64,000 nt of DNA from Methanobacteriota archaeon (GCA_016845345.1 JAERSV010000004.1:1-64000), one strand, 5' to 3'; positions 1 through 9,821 are shown, counted from the stretch's first letter. The notes: generated from the sequence alone by a model not told the origin. A program made the numbers and translations.

Positions 1-1194
1 TTGATTAGCAACGACTGAGAGTGGTTTTCTACGCCATTCAACTCCTTCGAGTTCACTAGCCATGGCTCGCCTTGTAATCACAGCAGATTCGGCGATGTCA
101 TCATTTTCCCAGCATAGTAACATGCCTCTTGATGTGCCTCCTAAAACATGCTCAGCCCTGCCAACTCTTTGCAGGAGCCGGTCTACAGCACGTGGTGACT
201 GAACTTGATGTACTTGTTTGATTGAGCCAACATCAATTCCTAATTCAAGACTTGAGGTGCAGACAAGTCCGTGCAGGTTTCCTTTTTGTAATTCTGATTC
301 CATTTCTTGCCGTGTTTCGGCCGCTAAAGAACCATGGTGAACCCCTATATTCAACCCGTCATCGAGTTTACTTATTCTTTGAGCAACTGTTTCAGCGGCG
401 TTTCTAGAGTTTACGAAAATTAAGCATGGAGCACTTTCCCTAACTTTTGATGCTAAGCAACGAAGAGCTGCAAGTCCTCTTGGCGAAACGTGGAGTTCTA
501 GTGATAGAGCACGGTCATCTGCGGTAGTTGGTTCGGTTACAACCTGTAGTTCAGCCGGCCGCGGGGCGGGGGCGTTGATTGGGGTGGTATTAGGTGAGAG
601 CCAACTAGCCATTTCATCAGGATTTCCAACGGTTGCAGACAATCCAATTCGTTGAACACGTCGGCCACACAATTCATCTATTCTCTCAAGAGCAATTGTC
701 AATTGTGCGCCTCTTTCAGATGCCGCTAAATCGTGAACCTCGTCAATCACAACTGCTTGAAGGTTGCTCATACCTTCTCGTAGTCGACTTCCAAATAACA
801 ATAATTGACAGGTTTCTGGAGTTGTGACAAGAAGGTGTGGAGGGTTACGGGATTGTTTTGTTCTTTGTGATTGGGTCGTATCTCCGTGGCGCACATCAGA
901 GCGCAATCCACAAGCCTGGGATAATGACTCAATTCTCCTATCAATATCTCTATTCAATGCACGAAGAGGGGTGATGTACAGGATACACATGGGTTGCCAT
1001 TTTTCGCTGATTGCTTTGGATAATAGTGGCATCACCGCGGCTTCGGTTTTACCGCTCCCTGTGGGAGCGATTAGTAAGTGGTCAGAACCATCAAGAATTG
1101 GTTTTTGTGACTCTGCTTGAATTGGTGTCGGACTCCAACCTCTATCATCAGCGAGTTGAGTGAGTGAATCTGCAAGTGCACTGAAATCAGACAC
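1..1194 (-). CDS. Lhr-like superfamily 2 ATP-dependent helicase (C-terminal part beyond window)
   Basis: The minus strand is open from about 1194 to the left edge, so only the first 398 residues are present. The translation carries the helicase core in order: Q-motif-like PTPIQAES near residue 22, Walker A APTGSGKTEA near 42, DEVHDLAASERGAQ (motif II, the Lhr form of DEAH), GLSAT (motif III), FVNSRNAAE (motif IV), and CTSSLELGIDVG followed by LLQRVGRAEH (motifs V and VI). The DE-H-LA-S-RG pattern is typical of Lhr proteins, which unwind nucleic acid in DNA repair or RNA metabolism. The start is a GTG at 1194 with GAGGGTGGG about ten bases upstream; TTG at 1197 is an alternative. Lhr proteins run to 800-1500 residues, so most of the C-terminus lies outside. 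Family assignment is firm; the exact role is not known. Confidence 0.85.
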   Translation of the reverse strand, partial: MSDFSALADSLTQLADDRGWSPTPIQAESQKPILDGSDHLLIAPTGSGKTEAAVMPLLSKAISEKWQPMCILYITPLRALNRDIDRRIESLSQACGLRSDVRHGDTTQSQRTKQSRNPPHLLVTTPETCQLLLFGSRLREGMSNLQAVVIDEVHDLAASERGAQLTIALERIDELCGRRVQRIGLSATVGNPDEMASWLSPNTTPINAPAPRPAELQVVTEPTTADDRALSLELHVSPRGLAALRCLASKVRESAPCLIFVNSRNAAETVAQRISKLDDGLNIGVHHGSLAAETRQEMESELQKGNLHGLVCTSSLELGIDVGSIKQVHQVQSPRAVDRLLQRVGRAEHVLGGTSRGMLLCWENDDIAESAVITRRAMASELEGVEWRRKPLSVVANQ

Positions 1195-1205
1195 CAAATA
1201 TCCCA

Positions 1206-1221
1206 CCCTCTCAAGAGAGGG
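1206..1221 (-). promoter_or_regulatory. Hairpin overlapping the helicase ribosome-binding site
   Basis: CCCTCTC-AA-GAGAGGG forms an inverted repeat between the end of the surface-protein gene (stop at 1254) and the helicase start at 1194. Read on the minus strand, the second arm contains the GAGAGGG that would act as ribosome-binding site. It could be the terminator of the upstream gene or a translation-controlling hairpin. The sequence is seen; the role is inferred. Confidence 0.35.
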
Positions 1222-1253
1222 GGAAAGCCTGAGTGTGAAAAGGGCGCCGGCTA

Positions 1254-4200
1254 TCAGTCGTCGTCATCTTCGTCATCATAATCGTCATCATAATCGTCGT
1301 CATAATCATCTTCATCATCAAACATGTGATCATCATCAAACAATTCAGAACGATTGGTAAGAGCTCCCTTCATGCTGACATATGCTACGATAGGTAGAAC
1401 AATCATAGCAATGATGATTCCAATTACAGCGAGTAGATTTTGGCGAGCACCTTCAACCCAACCCATACCAAATACGTAGTCTACTGAAATACCTACGCTA
1501 GCACTATTATCGGATTCGTCTACTTCGGTAATTTCATTTTCTGTATCAACGATTACTATGACTCTGTCAACACCTTTCTCAGCAACCCAAGTTGCAGAAA
1601 TAGGGATGGATTCATCAGCAATGCCATTCAGTTTTTGGGTCGCAAATGGTTCCTCAGAATCACCGGAATAGAATCCAACAACAAATCCAGAATTAGTTGT
1701 CCCACCGAGATTTGAAATCCATGCTGTAACCTCTACTTTGTCACCATTAGCAACAATTTCACGATCAGCTGAAATGCGCTCTATAGTCAGTTGTGCCCCA
1801 AGAGCACCGAATCGAATCCACTGTAATTCATGGTCACCATTTAGGTCAACAGGTTCCCTCACAGGGTCACTCTTTGAGTTCCCTTCGGTTGCTAATGGGT
1901 TACCAGCGGCGTCCCAGCCTTCAACCCAGAATCCAACTTCATAATCTTGAAGTGGTGGATTCATCCCGTCGCCAATCAAGTCAACAGTACCTGTCCAAGT
2001 GATTGCTTGGCCTTCCTGAAGCATTCCCAATAATGAGGAGCCTGAGGAGATTTGGCGTTGATTTTCATCACGCATTAACCAGTGTACCCACTGCGGGCTT
2101 CCAGATAAATCAGCATCTTCCCAACCAATGAACTCAACTGGAACCTCAGTAAGTGCAGTACTGTTTGCAATATCAATTACATCAATCGGTGTTAGCCTCT
2201 CAAGAACTCTCGGTGGCGCATGGTCGACCTTAACTTGAAGAGTAGTTGAAACAGTATCGCGAGTCATATCCTCACCCCTTCCAGGAATATTTCTAACTCC
2301 TGCAAGGAAGGTCCGCGTCTCGCTAGAAGCGAGTGTGGGAGCCGCCCCAAGAGGAACTTCCAAACTGAATCCTCCTTCATCAGTTAGGCTGCCATCCGAC
2401 CAATATTGAACACCATCAAAGACTTCGACTGTAATTCCAAGATTTTTCGGTGCAGGCACATCGCTACCTTCGTAGACAACACGTCCAGACCAACGCAAAC
2501 GATCGTTAGGCACAACCCTGCTACCGTCAAAGACTGGACCAACTCTTGGTTCCTGTACATCTTCTACCGAGTAAGTCCCAGCATCTAGAACCAAGTCATT
2601 CTCAATTCTGAATGTGTGCTCCGTGAAAATGATTTGGCGAGGCTCTGTACTTCCCAGTTGTGTGAATTCTAAGGCAATATCTGACAAATCAGCATCAGGC
2701 CAATCCCACGAAAATTCAAATGCAAATGTGACCATTACCCATGGCAAACCTGTTTCATTGGTAGTGACAATTCCGCCACATGAATCATCGAGTAAATTAT
2801 TACAAGCGGGTGATATTTCAAGGAAATCATCATCAGTCCAGAAAGTGGAATTAATTCCGCTGAATGATAATCGCTGTTGGTCTCTTTCGGGGTCTGGACC
2901 CTCAAAGTCAAAGATGATTGAAATATCAGTGAAGTCAATCAGACCATTTGCATCAACAAGCCCGAGTGTGAGGTATTGAGTAGTTCCAGCAAAGGCTCTT
3001 TCCCCATCCTCATGGCCTGCCCAGTGTAAACCAGTGAATACCGAATCCATGTCTTTCCTAGTTCTGTATGTTACCAAGTCATAGTCAAAACCCGGACCAT
3101 CTGAACGAAGTAATGCATTACCTGCAACATCAGTCCCAGTGACATAATATGAAACCCGTGCCATGTTTGGATTGTTTGAATCATCAATATATGCGAAGAA
3201 TAATTTGTCAATATCGTCAGTCATATTGGTCATTGTTTGGTTGACATATTCTGCAGCATCGGCGTTACCATTGCGGTTAGAGTCGTGCTCTGCCTCAATC
3301 CAGTAGTGTAGAGTCAATACTTCTGGAGCACCAATTGCATCCTGAATTCTTATACGCACTGGTTGATCTTCGTAACCAGCCTCATATCCATTGTCAACTG
3401 GAGTCGCTTCTATCAGTGTTGGACTGGTTGCATCAACTCGTATGGTTCTCTGCCATGTGTGGTTAGTTGCTAAGACCTTGAGAGAGTCTCTAGGATTGTC
3501 GACCACTACCTCGTAGAATACTCCATCAGGGCGATTGATTGTATCCACAGGGACTGGAATAAAGAATTCTCCATATTGATTGGAGCGATCTTTTGCCTGT
3601 ACGAAATCGCCCTCTGGAGTTCGCTTGATAATTGCGACATCAAAGGTAGAGTCCAGAGGTGCATCTTGAGTTCCATCGTACCAAATTGCTCCTTGGAAGT
3701 AGAGAGTTTCACCGGCTTTAATCCACTGATATTCGGGGACATCATCATGATGAACAGCACCATCATTGTCTCTTACCGCCATCCATCCAAGTCCATAGGA
3801 TTGGTTTACACGGATTCCTGGAGCATTACTTGCTCTTGATGAAAGTGACATTGGGGAGAGGCCTTGGTCATCTGTACAACTGACTCTGAATCCAACATTG
3901 TCCTGCTCAATGAAATTAGAAGTGACGCGGAAAGCCCAATGAATCTCTAAAATTCCATTACTGTTATTGGTCCAAGTTGCGGAAGCATCTGGAATTATCC
4001 AATCCTCTGGGTCATCATCGACAAGTGTGCCATCACTATTCCAAGTCAGAGCGGGGGTTTCACTAGCAGGGTATGCTAAAAAGTCAAGAGTTGCCGTTGA
4101 AATCCCGCCAGCATCTTCACCAATTACATGTCTAGTCACAACTTCGTAGGTGTCAATTGTTTCATGTAACACCATACTTTCATCCCAATTAATGTCAAGA

Positions 4201-6323
4201 TTGACAGTTTGCATGACGTAAGTGATTGAAAATGAATTAATCACAATTTTCCCTGATGAGGATGAGAGGACTTGGATAGGAATTAATTCCGTTCCAGAAC
4301 CAGTGTCAGGGATTGCAGCATTTAGTGCGTTAACAATCGAACTTCCAGAAGTGCCACTGGCAGTTACCGTTGAAAGTAGAGCGTTTGCATAGGTCCATTC
4401 AGCACTGCCATCACTACCAATGTCTAACTTCACGTTTTGTGGGGCATTAGAGTACAGAGCGACCTGGAAGTCATCTACAACGGGGCTGTATGCATTTCCT
4501 CCTCCAGAGAAAAAGTTGAAGCAGAGGGAAAGATAATTCAAACCTGTTGGGAAATTAACTGTTTGACCTTGGCTTGCCAAAGTTGTAGAAGTACCTGATG
4601 TGCAACTGCTTGATGTTGTCCACTTGATTGATAATGAACTTCCACCTAGTTCAGTTGAGTTCCACCATACTTGAGCGGCAACAGGGCCACCTGACCCTCC
4701 AAAATAGGGAGTCCTCATCCACATTAATCCCGATGATGCGTAAGAACCAGTATAACCAAGGTTAACAGTGTCAATGAGGGCAGAAACACTACTGTTCGTA
4801 CTGTTGAGATACGCTCGCCATCCTAATTGGGACCCCGAATTTGCAAATGTCACTTTTGTTCCAATTTGTGCTTGTTTCCAAGTGACACCACCATCATTTG
4901 TTACTTCATATTCAACTGATGTACCTGTGGGCTTCCAAGAAATAGCTGCGGTTAGCGTAAGGTCAGGTGTTGTTCTCGTTGCAGTAATTGCTGTTGAGGT
5001 AATTATTCCAGAAGTAGTAGCGGGTGTACCCATTGAATTAACAGTTGATCTACCATTGGTGAAGATTTTGTGTGCACTTGCACTTGGACACTGGGTATTG
5101 TAATAACAACTCCAAGCAAGAGTTCCAAAGCCTGTTGCTTCAAGCCCAAAGTGGGCGTGGTTCGGGAATAAAATATCTCCTTGGTGTTCAGGCCATGCCC
5201 CTCCTCGAAGGAAGATAGAGTGGTAGTTTTTAGCCTTGCAATTATTGTTACTTGAGTAAGTACAGTATACATTCACTGTCACTCGGTCACCTGCAACATC
5301 AAGTCCTGCTGGTTGGCCTTGACCACTTGGAATCATCATTAACAATTGAGTTGAAAGCGCCTGAACCGGGCTGGAACGGTTGACATTCCACAAGTAGTAA
5401 TTGTAATTCCCGCTTACATAGCGGGTTGCTACGACATACATTTCATTGTCAACGGGGTCAAAAGCGACTCCTCCAATGTTGTAAGATGAGGCATACCATG
5501 CTTGATTACAAGACCATGAAGTGCCTGCAGAATTAACTGTCCACTTAGCGATGTAATTGTAATTCCAACTCGTTGTCCAAATCGTACCGTTACCATCGCT
5601 AGTAATGTCTGAAACATAAGCCATTGATGAGGTTGTACAGCTGTTAAATGAAAGGGAGACAGTACCAATTAGAGAACCAGTGCTGGTGTTGTAACTCCTA
5701 ATTGATGGGGCTTGATACAGGCTAGTAGTAGACCACTGTGCGACAAAAGTTTTGCTTCCTTGGTAAGCCACAGGACCAGCATAATTCCATGAGCCTCCAG
5801 AATAAGCCGAATAACCCTGTGTGGTTGCACCAACTAAATCAGAATCAGCAAAGCCAATTGCTCCACCAGTTGTATTGTGGATTGCGTTTGGTGCACTAGA
5901 AATATCATTTGTTCTAGTTAAATCCCAACTCGCTTCACTTTGCATTTCTCTAAGGGTTGTTTGATCGTTGCCTACATCAATAGTAGTTCGATAATCATAA
6001 GAGAAGTATGGGACGTTCATTTGTCCATCTGTCGTTGAGGGGCCGCCAAAGTCTGTATTGGTGCTTGCATTAGCCCAAGTGGTTGTTGAAGGTTCACCTG
6101 ATATTGAGAAACTTGCTGCCGTTACTTCGGCGCCATAAGGCATGTTCACTCCTGCGGTTCCACCATTTCCTTGACCGGCAAAGGTGTGGGAAAAACTGGT
6201 AGTGCCATCAGCGAATTGGGTTTCAGTAGTTGCGGCGATTGCAAATGACAACGTTGTGGAAAGAAGCATCAATCCGGCTAAGAAAAACGAGGTCATTTTG
6301 ATTTGATTTCTGTATCTAAACAT
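1254..6323 (-). CDS. Giant secreted, membrane-anchored surface protein with CARDB-like domain and Asp/Tyr-rich tail
   Basis: A 1689-residue protein. It has an N-terminal signal peptide (residues 1 to about 31, basic start then FFLAGLMLLSTTLSFAIA). A very long, Ser/Thr/Asn/Gly-rich extracellular region follows, with many beta-rich segments. Near residues 1500-1600 is a CARDB-like domain (VEVTAWISNLGG ... TEVDESDNSAS). One transmembrane helix (LLAVIGIIIAMIVLPIVAYVSM) lies close to the C-terminus, and the last 30 residues are almost only Asp, Glu and Tyr, presumably cytoplasmic. Frequent NxT/NxS sequons fit an archaeal surface glycoprotein. The early region (about 150-450) has Trp/Tyr-rich repeats reminiscent of a propeller. 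Function is unknown; adhesion, S-layer association or polymer binding are possible. A strong hairpin sits three bases before the ATG. Confidence 0.8.
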   Translation of the reverse strand: MFRYRNQIKMTSFFLAGLMLLSTTLSFAIAATTETQFADGTTSFSHTFAGQGNGGTAGVNMPYGAEVTAASFSISGEPSTTTWANASTNTDFGGPSTTDGQMNVPYFSYDYRTTIDVGNDQTTLREMQSEASWDLTRTNDISSAPNAIHNTTGGAIGFADSDLVGATTQGYSAYSGGSWNYAGPVAYQGSKTFVAQWSTTSLYQAPSIRSYNTSTGSLIGTVSLSFNSCTTSSMAYVSDITSDGNGTIWTTSWNYNYIAKWTVNSAGTSWSCNQAWYASSYNIGGVAFDPVDNEMYVVATRYVSGNYNYYLWNVNRSSPVQALSTQLLMMIPSGQGQPAGLDVAGDRVTVNVYCTYSSNNNCKAKNYHSIFLRGGAWPEHQGDILFPNHAHFGLEATGFGTLAWSCYYNTQCPSASAHKIFTNGRSTVNSMGTPATTSGIITSTAITATRTTPDLTLTAAISWKPTGTSVEYEVTNDGGVTWKQAQIGTKVTFANSGSQLGWRAYLNSTNSSVSALIDTVNLGYTGSYASSGLMWMRTPYFGGSGGPVAAQVWWNSTELGGSSLSIKWTTSSSCTSGTSTTLASQGQTVNFPTGLNYLSLCFNFFSGGGNAYSPVVDDFQVALYSNAPQNVKLDIGSDGSAEWTYANALLSTVTASGTSGSSIVNALNAAIPDTGSGTELIPIQVLSSSSGKIVINSFSITYVMQTVNLDINWDESMVLHETIDTYEVVTRHVIGEDAGGISTATLDFLAYPASETPALTWNSDGTLVDDDPEDWIIPDASATWTNNSNGILEIHWAFRVTSNFIEQDNVGFRVSCTDDQGLSPMSLSSRASNAPGIRVNQSYGLGWMAVRDNDGAVHHDDVPEYQWIKAGETLYFQGAIWYDGTQDAPLDSTFDVAIIKRTPEGDFVQAKDRSNQYGEFFIPVPVDTINRPDGVFYEVVVDNPRDSLKVLATNHTWQRTIRVDATSPTLIEATPVDNGYEAGYEDQPVRIRIQDAIGAPEVLTLHYWIEAEHDSNRNGNADAAEYVNQTMTNMTDDIDKLFFAYIDDSNNPNMARVSYYVTGTDVAGNALLRSDGPGFDYDLVTYRTRKDMDSVFTGLHWAGHEDGERAFAGTTQYLTLGLVDANGLIDFTDISIIFDFEGPDPERDQQRLSFSGINSTFWTDDDFLEISPACNNLLDDSCGGIVTTNETGLPWVMVTFAFEFSWDWPDADLSDIALEFTQLGSTEPRQIIFTEHTFRIENDLVLDAGTYSVEDVQEPRVGPVFDGSRVVPNDRLRWSGRVVYEGSDVPAPKNLGITVEVFDGVQYWSDGSLTDEGGFSLEVPLGAAPTLASSETRTFLAGVRNIPGRGEDMTRDTVSTTLQVKVDHAPPRVLERLTPIDVIDIANSTALTEVPVEFIGWEDADLSGSPQWVHWLMRDENQRQISSGSSLLGMLQEGQAITWTGTVDLIGDGMNPPLQDYEVGFWVEGWDAAGNPLATEGNSKSDPVREPVDLNGDHELQWIRFGALGAQLTIERISADREIVANGDKVEVTAWISNLGGTTNSGFVVGFYSGDSEEPFATQKLNGIADESIPISATWVAEKGVDRVIVIVDTENEITEVDESDNSASVGISVDYVFGMGWVEGARQNLLAVIGIIIAMIVLPIVAYVSMKGALTNRSELFDDDHMFDDEDDYDDDYDDDYDDEDDDD

Positions 6324-6326
6324 AGG

Positions 6327-6344
6327 CGGTCCCTTAGGGGACCG
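6327..6344 (-). promoter_or_regulatory. Perfect inverted repeat directly before the surface-protein start
   Basis: CGGTCCC-TTAG-GGGACCG, a 7-bp stem with a 4-base loop, ends three bases before the ATG at 6323. Being in the leader at the ribosome-binding position, it could be an operator or an RNA hairpin that controls translation. Similar palindromes precede the starts at 10792 and 60684. Confidence 0.4.
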
Positions 6345-6438
6345 TTAGGGATACCATTTCAATCCTTTGCACTTAAAACTGTAACCCGATAAACCGAAAC
6401 TGTATCAGTCAAGAGGCTTTCGAGCAGATGGGATTGAG

Positions 6439-7281
6439 ATGGCGGCAGGCAAAAAGCGGAAAAAATCAAAGCGAGGTTTGAAGGCATATTTTGAAGAATT
6501 TTGGGAGAATCAAAGAGACCGCCATTTGGTAATTTTGGGGATGCTGACTGTTCTCACTTTTGCCATGATTTTATGGGCGATTGCTTTCTTCTCAATGTTT
6601 TCTTCAAACGCACAACAGGAAGCCAATAGTTGGGCAGATTTAACTGCTGTAACATGGGTTGGAGTCCTACTTGCTTTCGTTCTTTTATTGTTCGTAATTC
6701 CCGAGTTTTTCCATTATCTTGGAGTGCGCAATTCTCTAGTTGATATGCTTGAGACAGACTCGCGGGCTGAGATGCAGAAAAACAAGAAAGAATTGGATGA
6801 AGGAGCGCAATTACTCGCTGGCGCGTGGCCAGCAAAAATTGCGGCAAAGAGAGTGGAGTTAGGATTACGCCGAGATATGCCAGAAGGCATGTCGTTATCA
6901 GACACCGGAGGTGACTCATTACTTAGCACATGGTTGAATACAAAATATTCCCGATTAGCCCAGAGGTTCCCAGAATCTGATCTGCTCAAAGACGCTGGAA
7001 TAAATAAATTAATAATTTTCAGTTCTCTTACTGGATTAGTCTTATTTGTATACAATGCACTGATAGGTTTAGCCAGAGAAACGGTAACTAGTCCGCGTAA
7101 TATGACAGTTGATTTCACCTCAATAATGAATGGTGGCGAATACAATGCAACATGGGCTCCACACTTTGATTTGGTTGGTGTATTGATGATTGCAATTTTT
7201 GCGGCTATTCTTTTCATGACTGGCCCAGCATTTACTGACGAGGATGAATCAGAGAGTGACTCAATTCAAGAAGAAGAATGA
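6439..7281 (+). CDS. Membrane protein of unknown function, four predicted helices
   Basis: A 280-residue protein with a Lys/Arg-rich start (KKRKKSKRG). Four hydrophobic helices are visible near residues 28-53, 65-91, 190-211 and 243-263; a hydrophilic 100-residue segment lies between the second and third, and the tail is acidic. The ATG at 6439 is preceded by GGGATTGAG. It lies 15 bases before the signal peptidase on the same strand and is divergent from the giant surface protein, so a part in envelope biogenesis is plausible. I do not recognise a family. Confidence 0.8.
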   Translation: MAAGKKRKKSKRGLKAYFEEFWENQRDRHLVILGMLTVLTFAMILWAIAFFSMFSSNAQQEANSWADLTAVTWVGVLLAFVLLLFVIPEFFHYLGVRNSLVDMLETDSRAEMQKNKKELDEGAQLLAGAWPAKIAAKRVELGLRRDMPEGMSLSDTGGDSLLSTWLNTKYSRLAQRFPESDLLKDAGINKLIIFSSLTGLVLFVYNALIGLARETVTSPRNMTVDFTSIMNGGEYNATWAPHFDLVGVLMIAIFAAILFMTGPAFTDEDESESDSIQEEE

Positions 7282-7296
7282 ACGAGGTGGTAATTG

Positions 7297-8238
7297 ATGG
7301 CCACACCCTTCGGCTGGATTCGCGAAGCATTACTTGCCATAGGATTAATTTCGCTACTCGTAATTGGTCTGTGGGCTACTACTGGCTCCATACCACCAAT
7401 GGTAGTAGTTGAGTCATCATCAATGATGCATGATAGTGAAGGAGAAGTTGGGGCGATTGACCCCGGTGACCTAGTTCTCGTAATGTCAACGTCGCGCCGA
7501 ACTAAGATTGTCAGTATGGCAGAAGCGATGCAGGAAGGTGGTGAATGGGAAGGATGGGAGTCTCACGGCAAACCTGGAGATGTCATCATCTACAAGAAAA
7601 ATGGTGGTATTGATACTCCCGTAATCCACCGTGTAATCCTTGAAGCAGTGGCTAACGATACTGTCACCCCAACTGACCGTTCACGTCAACTTTGCTCACA
7701 AGGCAGTAGTTGGGACCCGATTTCGATTGATGCCGACGGGCAGGCAGGAACGTGTGTTCTCACGTGGGATGCACCTGGAACTACTGTGTTGAATCAAGCC
7801 TCAATAAACTGGTCTTTTGACAATGTTGAATGCCCTTCTAACCCACATGGATTGATGGTTCAGGAGTGGGACCCGGGCCACGCGGGGTACCTTACTTTAG
7901 GTGATAATAATCGGTGTGATGTTGACCAAGGGTCAGAGGCATATCCTCTTGCTGGAGGTCTTACAGATGAGAAGGGTGATCGAGTTACTGCAGTACGTTC
8001 AGACTGGGTTGTTGGAGTAGCAGGTGCTGAACTTCCATGGCTTGGTTCAATCAAATTAGCAGCCTCATCAAATGCGGCACAAGTCACAGGTCATACTTGG
8101 AGAATGTTGGGTGCTACCGCAGTTATCCTTTTACTGGGAACATTTGTTGTTGAACAGGCAACTGAAAAATTGTTGATTGGCTCTCCAGAAATCAATCAGG
8201 CAAATAAAGAAGAGGAAAATAATTCCGAAGAAGAATAA
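7297..8238 (+). CDS. Signal peptidase I-like (S26 family) membrane protease
   Basis: The protein fits archaeal S26B signal peptidases, which cleave signal peptides from exported proteins on the outer face of the membrane. One helix (residues about 10-30) is followed by the catalytic-serine region VVVESSSMMHD, the GDLVLV strand, the KPGDVIIY segment, then HRVI with the catalytic His near residue 110 (archaeal and ER enzymes use Ser-His rather than Ser-Lys). The GDNN box follows, with WVVGVAG, and a C-terminal helix near 265-285. Between the His and the GDNN box is an insertion of roughly 70-80 residues with three cysteines, which is unusual. The ATG at 7297 is favoured over TTG at 7294 because GAGGTGG then lies six bases upstream. 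Confidence 0.8.
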   Translation: MATPFGWIREALLAIGLISLLVIGLWATTGSIPPMVVVESSSMMHDSEGEVGAIDPGDLVLVMSTSRRTKIVSMAEAMQEGGEWEGWESHGKPGDVIIYKKNGGIDTPVIHRVILEAVANDTVTPTDRSRQLCSQGSSWDPISIDADGQAGTCVLTWDAPGTTVLNQASINWSFDNVECPSNPHGLMVQEWDPGHAGYLTLGDNNRCDVDQGSEAYPLAGGLTDEKGDRVTAVRSDWVVGVAGAELPWLGSIKLAASSNAAQVTGHTWRMLGATAVILLLGTFVVEQATEKLLIGSPEINQANKEEENNSEEE

Positions 8239-8247
8239 GCCAATGCC

Positions 8248-9792
8248 TTAGATAATCATTGGTATAACGATGATTAGAACTAACATCCCTATCAGAATTA
8301 GGCTTGACATATTAGAAATTTTGTTGGCTGCATTCTGCACACTTATTGGGTGAGAATTAGATGAAAACTTAGCGAAGAAAGCGAAGTAGTCATGTAAGCG
8401 GTCTCGAAGCAGATGGCCTCCATCAAAAGGAAGAATTGGGATTAGATTAGCGAAGCCAAGTAATACATTCATCCAAGTTATCCAAAATAACAGATGAAGC
8501 AAAATCATCGTTCCTTCAAATCCTAGGAACGTATCACTAGTGAGTAGTTGTAATTCTTGTTGGTGCATAATTTCACCTTTGTTCTCAATTGGATTAAAGA
8601 TGAGTGAAAACGGTTGAACTGCTAAACCTACAACCAATGGAAGAGGCTCTTTTGGAGCACTTGATGAAAGAGGCCCGGCGAGGCTATTTGCCCCTGCATC
8701 ATTTGAGGCTAAGCCCATGACACCAAGAAAGGCATCTCCTTCTTCTATTCCATATGCTGCAAGAATCTGAGGGTCTGTGCCCAAATCAAGTTGGTATTGA
8801 TATTGGTCAGCAAGTGTTAGGTTGATTTCACGTTGCTGCCGCTCACCTTCACTATCCGCAATAGTGAGAACGGTGAGCGTGATGTTATCACCGGCTCGAT
8901 GGGAGTCAAGGAACGCGGTGAAATCATCTCTGTTAGTTATTTCAGAACCATTTGCATGCGTAATCACTTCCCACGGTTGAAGGCCTGCTTCGGAGGCAGG
9001 CTGTTGGTCAATTATTCCTTCAGCATGCACCCCATTGATTGCTGGGCCAAGGGTGTTGGCAACTAATGCCATAGCGATAAAAAATATGAATCCGCCGTAG
9101 ATATTTATGGCTGGTCCAGCAGCAAAAACACGTTGGCGTTCCCTTCTAGGTGCTCGCAATATTTCTCTGCCTTCTGGCTCTGCAAAAGCACCTATTGGAA
9201 TCAAGCCGAGAATAAGTAATCCAAAACTTCGAACTCTCATCCCGTGTGCGCGGGTTAAAATTCCATGCCCATATTCATGAATGACTAAGGCAACTATTAG
9301 ACCGATAAGACCCCAAACTAGAGGGATTGTTGGTGACACACCGGGAATCAAAATTATTTCAGATGGTGAGGCCGATTCAATTTCAGTTGGATTCATAATT
9401 GTACCAATGAATGCAAGAACAAAGAAAACGAGGACAAATGCACTGATGAATCGACAAGTCCACAAACCTATTTCTCCAAAAATTCTCCATGCTTTTCTCG
9501 GTTTTGAAATTGCATCCAAAACCTTCTGACCCCGATTTGTACGAACCATCAGAATGATTCCTAGCACTCTCGTAGCATCCCATTGGTCAAGAATTCCTTG
9601 GGCTTCAAGTCGCTTGAGTAGTATGTACCATACTACAATTCCGAGAACTGACCAATGGATTTGGATTGCAATTATGCTGGCTATCGCAATGTAGGTGAGT
9701 TCGCGAGAGCGAGATGTCCCCTCCTCACTTGGCACAGGGGTTGCTCTGCTCTGTCCTCTTTGAACCTGCGCGTTAAGTGAAATGCATAGCAC
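8248..9792 (-). CDS. Site-2 protease family intramembrane zinc metalloprotease (M50) with PDZ domain
   Basis: A 514-residue polytopic protein. The zinc motif HEYGHGI is near residue 172 inside a hydrophobic segment, and the second conserved site, PILPFDGGHLL, is near 450 with its Asp as third ligand. Between them is a PDZ-like domain (about 255-330) with the usual pattern ASEAGLQPWEVITHANG. The family cuts substrates within the membrane, often releasing membrane-bound regulators or clearing signal-peptide remnants. It converges on the signal peptidase gene with a 9-base gap. The only possible start in this frame near the expected N-terminus is GTG at 9792, because a TGA lies immediately upstream; no clear ribosome-binding site is seen. 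Confidence 0.88.
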   Translation of the reverse strand: MLCISLNAQVQRGQSRATPVPSEEGTSRSRELTYIAIASIIAIQIHWSVLGIVVWYILLKRLEAQGILDQWDATRVLGIILMVRTNRGQKVLDAISKPRKAWRIFGEIGLWTCRFISAFVLVFFVLAFIGTIMNPTEIESASPSEIILIPGVSPTIPLVWGLIGLIVALVIHEYGHGILTRAHGMRVRSFGLLILGLIPIGAFAEPEGREILRAPRRERQRVFAAGPAINIYGGFIFFIAMALVANTLGPAINGVHAEGIIDQQPASEAGLQPWEVITHANGSEITNRDDFTAFLDSHRAGDNITLTVLTIADSEGERQQREINLTLADQYQYQLDLGTDPQILAAYGIEEGDAFLGVMGLASNDAGANSLAGPLSSSAPKEPLPLVVGLAVQPFSLIFNPIENKGEIMHQQELQLLTSDTFLGFEGTMILLHLLFWITWMNVLLGFANLIPILPFDGGHLLRDRLHDYFAFFAKFSSNSHPISVQNAANKISNMSSLILIGMLVLIIVIPMII

Positions 9793-9821
9793 TCATAGGT
9801 GAGCACTGCTTGAGAAGGGTG

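Noticed and set aside
6714-7217. Minus-strand open frame of 167 codons
   Set aside because: It lies wholly inside the membrane-protein gene on the other strand, which has a ribosome-binding site and clear helices.
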